Source: Bacteroidota bacterium (GTDB taxonomy: Bacteria > Bacteroidota > Bacteroidia > Chitinophagales > Chitinophagaceae). Taken from it: DNA of 35,431 nucleotides. Location: positions 1 to 35,431 of the forward strand of contig JABDFN010000010.1 in the NCBI GenBank assembly GCA_013286485.1, read 5' to 3'. Below the pieces are notes generated by a model. It worked only from the letters and a program-made list of their open reading frames with translations. It made no database searches and was not told where the DNA came from. A program made the position numbers and the translations under genes. Each line of letters begins with the position of its first letter. Position 1 is the first letter of the stretch. Shown piece after piece: positions 17,562-25,431 of the stretch.

Positions 17562-17822
17562 ATGGCACGAAAGAAAGAGTCCGCATCTTTAAAGTCATTG
17601 AAGGCCGATATTGAACTAAAACAGATTGGAAATCGTATTAAAGAATTGCGGAAAGGGCTAGGTTATACATCATATGAGACCTTTGCAAATGAACACGATG
17701 TACATAGAGTGCAATGGGGCAGGTATGAACAAGGACTGGATATGTATTCTTCTACCTTAATAAAAATTTGCAAGTTATTGGACGTTTCTTTAAAAGAGTT
17801 TTTTAGTAAGGGATTTGATTAG
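17562..17822 (+). CDS. XRE-family transcriptional regulator
   Basis: The start chosen is the ATG at 17562 (MARKKESASLK), giving 86 residues. The open frame extends 40 codons upstream through the operator region with a hydrophobic, non-family sequence, so the longer form is rejected. Residues 23-80 or so form a Cro/C1-type helix-turn-helix (IGNRIKELRKGLGYTSYETFANEHDVHRVQWGRYEQG, then the STLIKICKLLDVSLKEFF helices). Such proteins act as dimers on palindromic operators, and a suitable palindrome lies 70 bases upstream. The histidine kinase gene starts 51 bases downstream on the same strand and may be in the same transcript. Confidence 0.82.
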   Translation: MARKKESASLKSLKADIELKQIGNRIKELRKGLGYTSYETFANEHDVHRVQWGRYEQGLDMYSSTLIKICKLLDVSLKEFFSKGFD

Positions 17823-17873
17823 GAATTAAATTCCCAATCATTAGGACCCTTTAATATAAAATACACATTTTTT

Positions 17874-20411
17874 ATGAAGGGTTACTCTATTGTAGTCTTA
17901 TTACTATTTGCCCCACTTCTCCTCTTTTCACAAAAAAAAAATAATAACCAACCTTTTGATCTTACTATCTCAGAACCAATTTCGTTCGATGAAATAGAAA
18001 ATATTTTTAGAAATATTGCATCTAGAATTGAAAAAAATTTAGGTGATAAAACAAATAAAAATATTGAACTACTTTCCAAACTGCAAGTTAAATTACCGAA
18101 GCCGACAAATTACCCGCGCTATTATTATACAGATAAACAATATAGAAATATTGTTGATAGGCTAGAACAAATAGGCAATTCACAAAAAGATTATTATACC
18201 ATTGGAGTTGATTCTATAATTGAGCAAATTTCCAAAATACGCAACTTAGGGGAGAAGGAATACGCTAAAGTAATTTTTCAAGAGCATTTTTTTAATTCAA
18301 TTGATAGTAGCACTATTTTAGATTTTTTCTCAAGAATTAATACGGGATTTGACATTGAAACATTTATTAAACAAGTTAATGCTGGACTGTATCCCGCAAT
18401 AGAGCTAGCTGAAGCAAGTGAAGCAAATGGCAATTTATTTTTACAGCAGGAGGATTTAATAAATGGACTGACATATTATCTTACTTCCTTAAAGGCATAT
18501 GAGATCATAAAATCGGCAAAAAATATCGGAGATATCCAAAATAAAATTGCCGGACTATTCCTTCACATTAATCATACCACAAGCGTAAAAAAAGCCATTA
18601 CACATTATTTAAAAGCCGCCGAATATTTTGAGCTTGCTAAGGATACAGCGGATGAATATTATGCGCAATTAAATGCTGTGAACCAATTAGTATGGAATTC
18701 ATTTCCAAAAATAGAAGTGCAAGACCTATTTGAAGAATTTTACAATCATTTTAACAATAAATCGATCTCAGCTTTTGAATTGATTAATAATGCAGAGAAA
18801 AATAGGATAGAAAATAAAAGAGATGAAATTCTTTCAACTGCGTTTAGAATCATCAATGGACATCAGCTAGATAATCAATTAACATTTGCCGTATCAATTT
18901 TGATGGGGAATTACTTCGGAGAAAAAAACGAGTACGATATAGCAAATAACTTTTTTGAAAATTCGCTTGAAGTTGCCATGATCAATTACCCGAACGTAGA
19001 CCTTGGTAAAATTGAAGAATCACTTGGGTATGTGGCTTGGGCATACAGCAAGCTTAGAAAAGATGATTCTTTTAAAAAATGTATTGGCCTTCAGCTAGAA
19101 CTTGCAAAAACAGATAATGATAATTATTCTAAATACAGAATAAAATTAATTGAATCAAATTATTTAATAAACGTAAAGGAGTTCAATGAGGGGATAGATT
19201 TAGTCAGAAATACAATTGAAAGAGTAGATCACGACTCAACTTTAAATTACAATAAGAAAGTAAATCTCCATGTATTAGGAGATCAAATATCTTATTATCT
19301 CTTTCAAAATTTAAATAATAAAGATTCTGCAAATTATTATCTGGAAAAATACAATTCGTTTCTTTCATCACAAATTCAAACAGTTAACAGGTTAAATGAA
19401 ATAGAATCTGAATCTGATTTAGCCACTCTTGAAAATAAGAATGGGGATTTGAAACTTGATATAGATAAAAAACTACTTGCTTTGAATAGTCTTGCTAATA
19501 AACAAATATTATTAAGCAAAAAGAATGACTCATTACAGAAATTAAAGGATATACTTCAATCGGATGTTAGTAAAGTTAAAGAGGATAAAAAATCTCTTAT
19601 TAATGACACAGGTAGATTAGGCGCAACCATTGACAAGCAAAAGGGAATAATTATTGAGAACAAGAAAACTATTCGGCAAACAACATTTTGGTTCCTTCTA
19701 ATCACGGTTTCAGTATTAATTATATTCGCAATTGTAGTTTATTTAAAAAATAGGAAGGTAAAGAAGACAAGGATAGAATTAAATGGCATAGCGAAGGGAA
19801 AAATCCACAATATAAAAAACAATTACAGCAGCATTGCAAACCTTCTGCGGAATAAAGATTTTGAAAAGGCTATAGAATACTCATCCGTTTCCGCATATTA
19901 TTTTGGTTTACTTGTAGAAAAACAGGATTTAGAAAGTACTAAGTGGACTATTGCAAATGAAATTGAAGTCTTAGAAGCATTTTCTGAAAGAGAGCAATTG
20001 GTTGGAAAGGAAATAGAGATAATAAAAATCTTTGGTACGCCAGAAATTTTATGCATAAAATTTCTTCCTGAAGTATTTACAACCCTTTTGGATAATACTA
20101 TTAAACATGGTTTTAGGAATAGAAAAGATAAAATCATTATGAAGATTGAACTCGCAAAGGAAAACAATTTATTAAGCGCCATTATATCAGACAACGGCAC
20201 TCCGCCAAGTGGTCCCTACATCAGAAAAGATAGGCCAAATAGAGGATTGAGCATTTTACGAAATAGGATTATTAACGAATTCAAATTGAAGGTCTGGCAT
20301 TGGCCCTACAAGGATTTATTTAGTGTTGAAAAAATAAATAATTCAGGCACAGTAATAAAATTCAAGTTTCCATATGTTACAACCATTGAAAACATTAATA
20401 GTAGAGGATAA
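17874..20411 (+). CDS. Sensor histidine kinase with TPR-type sensor domain (LytS/YehU-like output)
   Basis: This 845-residue protein has a signal peptide (MKGYSIVVLLLFAPLLLFSQ), a long periplasmic helical region with TPR-like repeats (about 180-500), a coiled coil (about 510-600), one transmembrane helix (605-626) and a cytoplasmic kinase. The phosphoacceptor region is GKIHNIKNNYSSI, with H645. The ATPase domain has an N-box LLDNTIKHG (D740/N741), a G1 box SDNG (D773, G775) and a G2 box RGL (790-792). This is the class in which TPR sensors feed LytTR regulators, common in Bacteroidota. Its 3' end overlaps the response-regulator gene by 38 bases, which shows tight coupling. The ligand is unknown. 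The N-terminal half is very AT-rich, consistent with transferred cargo. Confidence 0.85.
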   Translation: MKGYSIVVLLLFAPLLLFSQKKNNNQPFDLTISEPISFDEIENIFRNIASRIEKNLGDKTNKNIELLSKLQVKLPKPTNYPRYYYTDKQYRNIVDRLEQIGNSQKDYYTIGVDSIIEQISKIRNLGEKEYAKVIFQEHFFNSIDSSTILDFFSRINTGFDIETFIKQVNAGLYPAIELAEASEANGNLFLQQEDLINGLTYYLTSLKAYEIIKSAKNIGDIQNKIAGLFLHINHTTSVKKAITHYLKAAEYFELAKDTADEYYAQLNAVNQLVWNSFPKIEVQDLFEEFYNHFNNKSISAFELINNAEKNRIENKRDEILSTAFRIINGHQLDNQLTFAVSILMGNYFGEKNEYDIANNFFENSLEVAMINYPNVDLGKIEESLGYVAWAYSKLRKDDSFKKCIGLQLELAKTDNDNYSKYRIKLIESNYLINVKEFNEGIDLVRNTIERVDHDSTLNYNKKVNLHVLGDQISYYLFQNLNNKDSANYYLEKYNSFLSSQIQTVNRLNEIESESDLATLENKNGDLKLDIDKKLLALNSLANKQILLSKKNDSLQKLKDILQSDVSKVKEDKKSLINDTGRLGATIDKQKGIIIENKKTIRQTTFWFLLITVSVLIIFAIVVYLKNRKVKKTRIELNGIAKGKIHNIKNNYSSIANLLRNKDFEKAIEYSSVSAYYFGLLVEKQDLESTKWTIANEIEVLEAFSEREQLVGKEIEIIKIFGTPEILCIKFLPEVFTTLLDNTIKHGFRNRKDKIIMKIELAKENNLLSAIISDNGTPPSGPYIRKDRPNRGLSILRNRIINEFKLKVWHWPYKDLFSVEKINNSGTVIKFKFPYVTTIENINSRG

Positions 20412-21138
20412 TCAGTATGATATTGTCTTATTGGAAGCACTACTAAGTGAGCATAAAGGAGTATTCTCAATAGAATATAAGGCAACAACCTATGCTTCTG
20501 CCGTCAAAGCCCTAGCATCGCAAAAATTTCAGCTATCAATTTTGGACTTCAATCTCGATGACAACAAAGATTTAAATGATATTATCAAGGATGTAGGAAC
20601 TGAAAATATGGGCATAATCGTGCTGCACTCGATAGACACTGATGGTTCTTATGAGGAGATAGAAAATCTGCGAGATTTTATTTACTTAAGAAAGCCTTTT
20701 TCCGATAAGGCAATGCCAGCATTTATAAGAAAAGTCCTGACGAGAGCAAGTGAAAAACATATTTGGGGCATCAGAGATGATTATAATTTTAGTATGGAAG
20801 CAAAAATATTAAAATTGAAAAATGAGCAGATTTTGTTTGTAGAGGTTAAAGATAATTATTGCGAAGTTCATTACTTAAATAAAGACAACGTAGAAAAGAA
20901 TTTTCTTTATAGGATAACTCTTACGGAATTAGAAGAAAAATTAGAGCCAAGTATATTTGTGAGATGCCATAATAGATACATAATTAATAAAAACATAGTC
21001 ACTGGTTATTCCAAAAGAAGCAAAGGTGGAACTCTAGAAACGAACATCATATCTAATAATGCCTATCGAACCTTCAACTACTCTGAATCTTTTGAAGAAA
21101 ACCTGAAGAAGTTGGGAATTATTGGAAATGAGATTTAA
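20374..21138 (+). CDS. LytTR-family response regulator
   Basis: This 254-residue regulator has a receiver domain (LIVEDNQYD with acidic pair E11/D12, phosphoacceptor D58 in LSILDFNLDD, and the K107-P switch in YLRKPF) and a C-terminal LytTR DNA-binding domain (about 148-245; KNEQILFVEVKDNYCEVHY, then FVRCHNRYIINKNIV). LytTR regulators bind short direct repeats upstream of targets. It overlaps the kinase gene by 38 bases, so its partner is clear. Likely targets include neighbouring cargo, for example the divergent surface-protein genes, but no matching repeats were identified. No terminator follows immediately; the first is at 21294-21327. Confidence 0.9.
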   Translation: MLQPLKTLIVEDNQYDIVLLEALLSEHKGVFSIEYKATTYASAVKALASQKFQLSILDFNLDDNKDLNDIIKDVGTENMGIIVLHSIDTDGSYEEIENLRDFIYLRKPFSDKAMPAFIRKVLTRASEKHIWGIRDDYNFSMEAKILKLKNEQILFVEVKDNYCEVHYLNKDNVEKNFLYRITLTELEEKLEPSIFVRCHNRYIINKNIVTGYSKRSKGGTLETNIISNNAYRTFNYSESFEENLKKLGIIGNEI

Positions 21139-21195
21139 ATCTGCTTCTAGATTTCCGAATGCTGCCCCATAAATTGATACGACCATCCCTCTTTT

Positions 21196-21226
21196 TTTAT
21201 TAGAGCAGTTGCCCATCTTACGTTTG
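21196..21226 (+). promoter_or_regulatory. Promoter in front of a candidate small RNA
   Basis: TTTA at 21196-21199, 19 bases, then TACGTTTG at 21219-21226. The -7 element is an exact TAnnTTTG match and the spacing is correct; the -33 box has three of four bases. A transcript would start near 21232. Confidence 0.45.
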
Positions 21227-21231
21227 TGCCT

Positions 21232-21327
21232 ACAGAATCAATTTGTATGCAAAACCAAACGTTTTCAAAGGAGGTGGAAATAACCTAACAAAGAAGGGGC
21301 AGCGGCGATAGTGCCGTGCCCCTTTTA
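21232..21327 (+). ncRNA. Candidate small RNA of about 95 nt
   Basis: A predicted promoter just upstream and a strong terminator at the end enclose about 95 bases with no usable reading frame. The interval includes AAAGGAGGTGG at 21267-21277, complementary to the anti-Shine-Dalgarno end of 16S rRNA over at least nine bases and not followed by a suitable start codon. Bacteroidota genes rarely use such sites, so its presence here is notable. It may alternatively be the 3' untranslated part of the response-regulator transcript. Confidence 0.35.
21294..21327 (+). terminator. Rho-independent terminator
   Basis: AAGGGGCA at 21294-21301 pairs with TGCCCCTT at 21317-21324 around a 15-base GC-rich loop that can pair further, followed by TTATTA. 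It separates the two-component system from the mobilization operon. Confidence 0.8.
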
Positions 21328-21331
21328 TTAT

Positions 21332-21445
21332 GGCTATGTCCAGGAATTGAGACGCCCACATAGCCGAAGCCAGCATATCACATATAGTTTTATATGTCAA
21401 GCATTTAATCGGCTATCGGCTTATCAGGTATTCTATCCCGGACAT
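21332..21445 (+). promoter_or_regulatory. Leader with alternative pairings before the mobilization operon
   Basis: GGCTATGT at 21332-21339 is a perfect inverted repeat of ACATAGCC at 21358-21365. The same TAGCCG (21361-21366) can instead pair with CGGCTA at 21410-21415, or AGCCGA with TCGGCT at 21416-21421. ATGTCC (21336-21341) can pair with GGACAT (21440-21445). ACATATA/TATATGT (21380-21397) forms an inner hairpin. Competing stems in a leader resemble an RNA switch; nested inverted repeats next to mob genes could also be an oriT. Confidence 0.4.
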
Positions 21446-21524
21446 CGCAAGATGCACCGGGTAAAGGTGTTTCCGCTAATCAAAAACGAGACAAAAATTA
21501 TTTAAAACCAAAAACTTGATACAT

Positions 21525-22283
21525 ATGTATTCAAAAATTGTAGTCTTAGCGATAATAGGTATTGGCTGTTGGCTCTTTTATAATAGCGAGCCCCACTTGT
21601 TAGAGGAAGAAAAGCCCAAAATGGAACATGCAACTGCTGCCATAAGGCCAAGCCTGTGTATATATTTTGCTCAGGATGCGACTGGAAGCGACACTGTCAA
21701 TGGCGTAGAGATTGTACATAGCGATATATTCAACCCGATATTTAATTGCGTTGACAGGAATATTGAATTGTACTACGGGATAATAAGGGGGAATTCCGCG
21801 GTTAAACCGATCTGCCTGAAATTGGCTGCTTTTGCTTTTGAACGGCCTCTTCTTCCAGCTACAAATCAGAGGACAATAACCGAGCGGAATGTTGAATCAG
21901 AGGAGTATGCAGAAACACTGAAAGGATACCAGTCTGACAGCGGAGAGTACTATTCTAGAAGGAAAGAGAACATACGGGTATTTATCAGCCAGATTGAAGA
22001 GCGGTTGCGTTATACGGCATCCACGTATGCTTCAAGCACCGACATCTATTCCGTGCTGGTTATCGCAAAAAAGATATTTAATGCCTCACTAGCCGGTACA
22101 AAAAACATACTGATTCTCAACAGTGATGGAAAGGATACTCAGTATAAGCATATACCCGATCTGCATTTGCCTGCAGATGTGTACCTGACTAATGCAGGGA
22201 ATGGTACTGTAACCAGTCTCGATAGCATGATAACAAACACATTTTCATCACCTGAAAAAGCAATTGAAATTTCTTTACAATAA
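21525..22283 (+). CDS. Membrane-anchored VWA-like protein, first gene of the mobilization operon
   Basis: From the ATG at 21525 the protein has 252 residues; a TTG three codons upstream is less likely. It begins with a hydrophobic anchor (KIVVLAIIGIGCWLFY), possibly a lipoprotein signal around the cysteine. The body starts with a beta strand and MIDAS-like turn (LCIYFAQDATGSD), later helices, then a strand ending NILILNSDGKD. This order recalls von Willebrand factor A domains, with a non-standard metal site (DATGS in place of DxSxS). It is the first of seven collinear genes leading to the relaxase. A structural role in the transfer apparatus, or in sensing, is inference from position. Confidence 0.6.
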   Translation: MYSKIVVLAIIGIGCWLFYNSEPHLLEEEKPKMEHATAAIRPSLCIYFAQDATGSDTVNGVEIVHSDIFNPIFNCVDRNIELYYGIIRGNSAVKPICLKLAAFAFERPLLPATNQRTITERNVESEEYAETLKGYQSDSGEYYSRRKENIRVFISQIEERLRYTASTYASSTDIYSVLVIAKKIFNASLAGTKNILILNSDGKDTQYKHIPDLHLPADVYLTNAGNGTVTSLDSMITNTFSSPEKAIEISLQ

Positions 22284-22301
22284 CCATCAAAAACACAGTA
22301 T

Positions 22302-23195
22302 ATGAAAAACCAAAATCGTTCTGCAATGCATGCGCAAAGCCACATCAAGGATCTCATTGACCGATTATTGACCTTGTTCATGAAGTGCAAAAACAGAGAA
22401 AACTCGCTGCACACCGCGGAAGAGAAGCTGCAGACTATCGAGCTGAACAACAAAGATTTCGTGGACGTCGGGCACGAGTACCGGGAAAACAACAACATGC
22501 TTTGGTGCCTGATTATCCTCCTGCTCAGCGTTTGCATTGATTATTTCCTCGTGAATAACGGCGTTACCATTATTTGCGAAATAACGGGTCTGCCGCACAT
22601 GCTGACCTATTTCGTACCGCCGATACTGGTGCTGCTGGAATGCGGGCTTTCTTATTTTACTTCGATTGATAACCGCTACCATGCGCGCAACAATTCCTGG
22701 ATAAGCAAAAAGGTGCCCTACCTGGTGCTAATCATCAATGTAGCCCTTACTATTCTTGCTGTTGCGTTTGTATATAGCGGGAAATCAGGCATTGCCGGTT
22801 TCTTTCATGCGCTCACGTATGGAACTGTGGTCGTGATTGCGCAGCTCATCCTGTTGGCGGCTTCTATGCTGTTGCACATTTGGATAATCAAGAACAGCGA
22901 CCTTATCGCCGACATGCTTGCATACTATCGCTTCAGGCTGGCCAGGCATGAACTGCTGAAAACCAAGGCAGCATTTGAAAAAGCCCTGCGGACAAAGCTC
23001 ATTCCTCGATTTTCAAAAGGCGCCAGAAATCTCATAGAAACCATTGAATGGTATAAAAAAGATTTCCCGAATGAAAGGCATGACTTTGTTTCGATCATTC
23101 CCCAAGACCTTATAGCTGCCATGAACAAGATTATGGGTAGGAATGTGTTCGGGAGCAATAATGCTAACAATAAATCAATTGACGATGGGCACTGA
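22302..23195 (+). CDS. Polytopic membrane protein of the mobilization operon
   Basis: This 297-residue protein has a soluble helical N-terminus (about 1-65, coiled-coil-like around 'LHTAEEKLQTIELNN'), four membrane helices (about 67-84, 97-117, 139-160 and 170-196) and a helical basic C-terminal domain. No catalytic motif is visible. It starts 18 bases after the VWA-like gene and overlaps the SprT-like gene by 35 bases, so the three are co-expressed. A VWA-like protein followed by a polytopic membrane protein suggests the two work together at the envelope. It is not a known type IV secretion subunit that I recognise. Confidence 0.6.
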   Translation: MKNQNRSAMHAQSHIKDLIDRLLTLFMKCKNRENSLHTAEEKLQTIELNNKDFVDVGHEYRENNNMLWCLIILLLSVCIDYFLVNNGVTIICEITGLPHMLTYFVPPILVLLECGLSYFTSIDNRYHARNNSWISKKVPYLVLIINVALTILAVAFVYSGKSGIAGFFHALTYGTVVVIAQLILLAASMLLHIWIIKNSDLIADMLAYYRFRLARHELLKTKAAFEKALRTKLIPRFSKGARNLIETIEWYKKDFPNERHDFVSIIPQDLIAAMNKIMGRNVFGSNNANNKSIDDGH

Positions 23196-23850
23196 TGCAT
23201 TTACATCGTACGATGTAAAAAATACTCGCATGGGCAAGGGCGGTGCTCCGACCAAAGAACAATATGCCGCTTTGGAGAATGCGTATAATTATTTCAACAA
23301 GGCGCTGTTCAAGAGCGAGTTGCCGCCTGTATTGATCACCATCAGTCGCAGATCCCGCTCAAAAGGATATTATCTCCCTAAAAGCTGGTTTAATGAGAGC
23401 TGTCCTGATATCGCGCAGATCAATATTAATCCTGTTATTCTGCATTCCGGGCCCAAGACGGCGTTTGGCGTTCTCGTGCACGAGATGGTGCATCACCAGC
23501 AGTTCCTCATAGAGAATACGATTCACGGCGGATACCATACTCGGAAATTTGCAGAGCTCATGGCGGGGGCCGGATTAGCCTGCTCCAGCACCGGCGAGCC
23601 GGGCGGCATGCAGACAGGGAGACACATGTCTCATTATGTTCTGCCGGGCGGAGCATTTGAAACAGCGTTTGAAAAAATACCGGAGCACTGTCTTGTACCG
23701 TTCAAGCCGCACGACACGCAGATCAACTATAAGAATGCCAATAAGAACAAAACGACCTATTTCTGTCCGAAATGCAAACTTTTGGCATGGGCGAAACCGG
23801 GTGCAAATTTCGTGTGCGGATCGTGTTCGCTGCATATGGAAACAATTTGA
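23161..23850 (+). CDS. SprT-like zinc metalloprotease
   Basis: Start is the ATG at 23161 (MLTINQLTMG), inside the end of the preceding gene; a GTG six codons earlier is less likely. The protein has 229 residues. It carries the SprT active site HEMVHHQQ (H107/E108/H111) with a third ligand H126 in GGYHTRKF, then a C-terminal zinc ribbon with C202/C205 and C219/C222. This is the layout of SprT/Spartan-type proteases, which in eukaryotes cleave DNA-protein crosslinks. Within a relaxase operon, a plausible job is release or turnover of the relaxase covalently bound to the T-strand, or cutting of recipient DNA-bound proteins (inference). SprT-like domains are among those listed in polyvalent proteins of conjugative elements. 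Confidence 0.85.
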   Translation: MLTINQLTMGTDAFTSYDVKNTRMGKGGAPTKEQYAALENAYNYFNKALFKSELPPVLITISRRSRSKGYYLPKSWFNESCPDIAQININPVILHSGPKTAFGVLVHEMVHHQQFLIENTIHGGYHTRKFAELMAGAGLACSSTGEPGGMQTGRHMSHYVLPGGAFETAFEKIPEHCLVPFKPHDTQINYKNANKNKTTYFCPKCKLLAWAKPGANFVCGSCSLHMETI

Positions 23851-23872
23851 AAAAATTATTAACTGCTGATAT

Positions 23873-24034
23873 ATGAGCCAGAAAGGATCGAATAATTTTT
23901 TATTATCAACCTGCCATCATTTTTTTAAGGCGGTGCTGAAAATTATGGCCATTATTTTACTGTGGACGCTCAAGCTAAGCGGAAATATTCTATTGGGGAT
24001 GAGCAGAGTGCTCGAAAAACATGTTTTGAAATGA
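23873..24034 (+). CDS. 53-residue membrane protein coupled to the T4CP gene
   Basis: A short ATG-started frame encodes 53 residues: a polar N-terminus (MSQKGSNNFLLSTCHHFFKA), a hydrophobic helix (VLKIMAIILLWTLKLSGNILLG) and a basic end (MSRVLEKHVLK). Its TGA at 24032-24034 overlaps the ATG of the coupling protein at 24031 in the ATGA arrangement, which matches the gene overlaps throughout this operon and makes the short gene credible. It is the only reasonable content of the gap between the SprT-like gene and the coupling-protein gene. It may be a membrane partner of the coupling protein. The longer coupling-protein start (23962) would be read inside this gene in another frame and is rejected. 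Confidence 0.6.
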   Translation: MSQKGSNNFLLSTCHHFFKAVLKIMAIILLWTLKLSGNILLGMSRVLEKHVLK

Positions 24035-25431
24035 AACTGGTATTGATTCTTTTGTGCATTGCCTTTGTCATTGGCGGGTTATATCAGCTCTATACATGGT
24101 TGATTGGAGATGAACGCAAAACAGAATTTGACGCCAATTATCTGCCGCAACGGGAATTGCTGTCTTCCGATGCAAAAGGATTTTGCCTGAATGGCAAGCG
24201 TAGCTTGTCCATTGAGGATTCTTTTAAGAATGCCTTGGTAATTGGCAGCACCGGAAATTTTAAGAGCTCGGGTATATTGATTCCGAGCATTTTAAAGATG
24301 CGAGGCGCATCGAGCTTTGTCGTAACAGATTTTTCAGGAGAGCTGGCAAATAAAACCAGCGGGGCATTGCTGAATGCGGGATATGAAGTAAAAATATTGA
24401 ACTGGGGCGAGCCTTCGGTTTCTGAAGGCTATAACCCTATTCTCCATTTGCGTTCAACTTCTGACATTCAGAAGCTGAGCAAGATGCTTATCGTAAATGC
24501 ATTGGGTACAAACTCGAAAGATCCGTTTTGGAATTTGTCTAGTGAATCGCTTTGCGGTTTAGCAATGCGCTACATCGTTGAGCATACGCCTCGGCAATTT
24601 CATACGCTGCATAACGTCTACCGATTGATTTCAGCTATGAGCTATGACCCTGAGAAAATAGACCTGCTTTTTGTAAAGGCCAGCCCTGCCCTGCTTTCCG
24701 AATACAAAAGCTTCCTTGCCTATTCTAAAGCGCTTTTCAGCGTTATTGCCACATGCAGAAGTGCACTCTCCATCTTCGGTACTGACCCGCAGGTGGCACT
24801 GACAACAAGTCATGACACGATAGATATATCAGAGTTCAGAAAAAAGAAGGTGTGTTTGTTCATAAATACGAATACCAACGATATGCGGTACTACAGTTTG
24901 GCAACATCTATTTTTTTGGAGCAATTTTTTGGAGATGTTATGAGCAAACCCGCTTCTGACAAGGATTTTCCGCTCTTTTTTTTAATTGATGAAGCCAGCT
25001 CATTGTATTTTTCCGGCTTGCAACTAGTGCTCTCGAATATTCGTAAATCGAGGTGCGGTATTTTACAAGTATACCAGTCAGCTTCCCAAATAATTGATCT
25101 GTATAACCAATCCATCGCAAGGGCTATTACTGAAAATAGTTTTGCCAAGGTGTACATGGGTGGCCAACAACTTTCTGTTGCACAGGAACTTTCTGCTACG
25201 ATGGGAAATTGGGAATATATTGAGAACGATGTCAGACACATTCGACCGCTTGCTACGCCAAGCGAAATTCACGAAGGACCTTCCTTAATTTTTTGCGGAA
25301 ACCATCGGGCAATCAAAACTGAAATTACACCGTATTTTAAGCAGCGGAAATTATTGCGTCTAACAGAACTGCCGCCGTATGTACCACAGAATAAGCTGCC
25401 GTTTTCTGAACCGCCGTTGCTGCCGTTATGA
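24031..25431 (+). CDS. VirD4/TraG-like type IV coupling protein
   Basis: From the ATG at 24031 (MKLVLILLCIAFVIGG) this 466-residue ATPase has an N-terminal membrane helix and a TraG/TraD-type RecA core. The P-loop reads GSTGNFKSSG at 72-81; the usual glycine before the lysine is Phe77. Walker B is LFFLIDEAS (D320/E321), followed by LSNIRKSRCGILQVYQSASQ, the coupling-protein sensor segment. It would dock the relaxosome to the secretion channel and energise transfer. It is smaller than most TraG proteins (600 or more) and has only one anchor helix, the missing one perhaps supplied by the 53-residue gene. The stop overlaps the next gene's ATG (ATGA). Confidence 0.88.
   Translation: MKLVLILLCIAFVIGGLYQLYTWLIGDERKTEFDANYLPQRELLSSDAKGFCLNGKRSLSIEDSFKNALVIGSTGNFKSSGILIPSILKMRGASSFVVTDFSGELANKTSGALLNAGYEVKILNWGEPSVSEGYNPILHLRSTSDIQKLSKMLIVNALGTNSKDPFWNLSSESLCGLAMRYIVEHTPRQFHTLHNVYRLISAMSYDPEKIDLLFVKASPALLSEYKSFLAYSKALFSVIATCRSALSIFGTDPQVALTTSHDTIDISEFRKKKVCLFINTNTNDMRYYSLATSIFLEQFFGDVMSKPASDKDFPLFFLIDEASSLYFSGLQLVLSNIRKSRCGILQVYQSASQIIDLYNQSIARAITENSFAKVYMGGQQLSVAQELSATMGNWEYIENDVRHIRPLATPSEIHEGPSLIFCGNHRAIKTEITPYFKQRKLLRLTELPPYVPQNKLPFSEPPLLPL

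Noticed and set aside
21034-21216. 60-codon minus-strand frame
   Set aside because: Largely antisense to the LytTR domain of the response regulator, with no family features.
23962-24030. Longer N-terminus for the coupling protein
   Set aside because: The 23 extra residues are charged and unlike a coupling-protein start; the region encodes a better membrane gene in another frame that overlaps the ATG at 24031.
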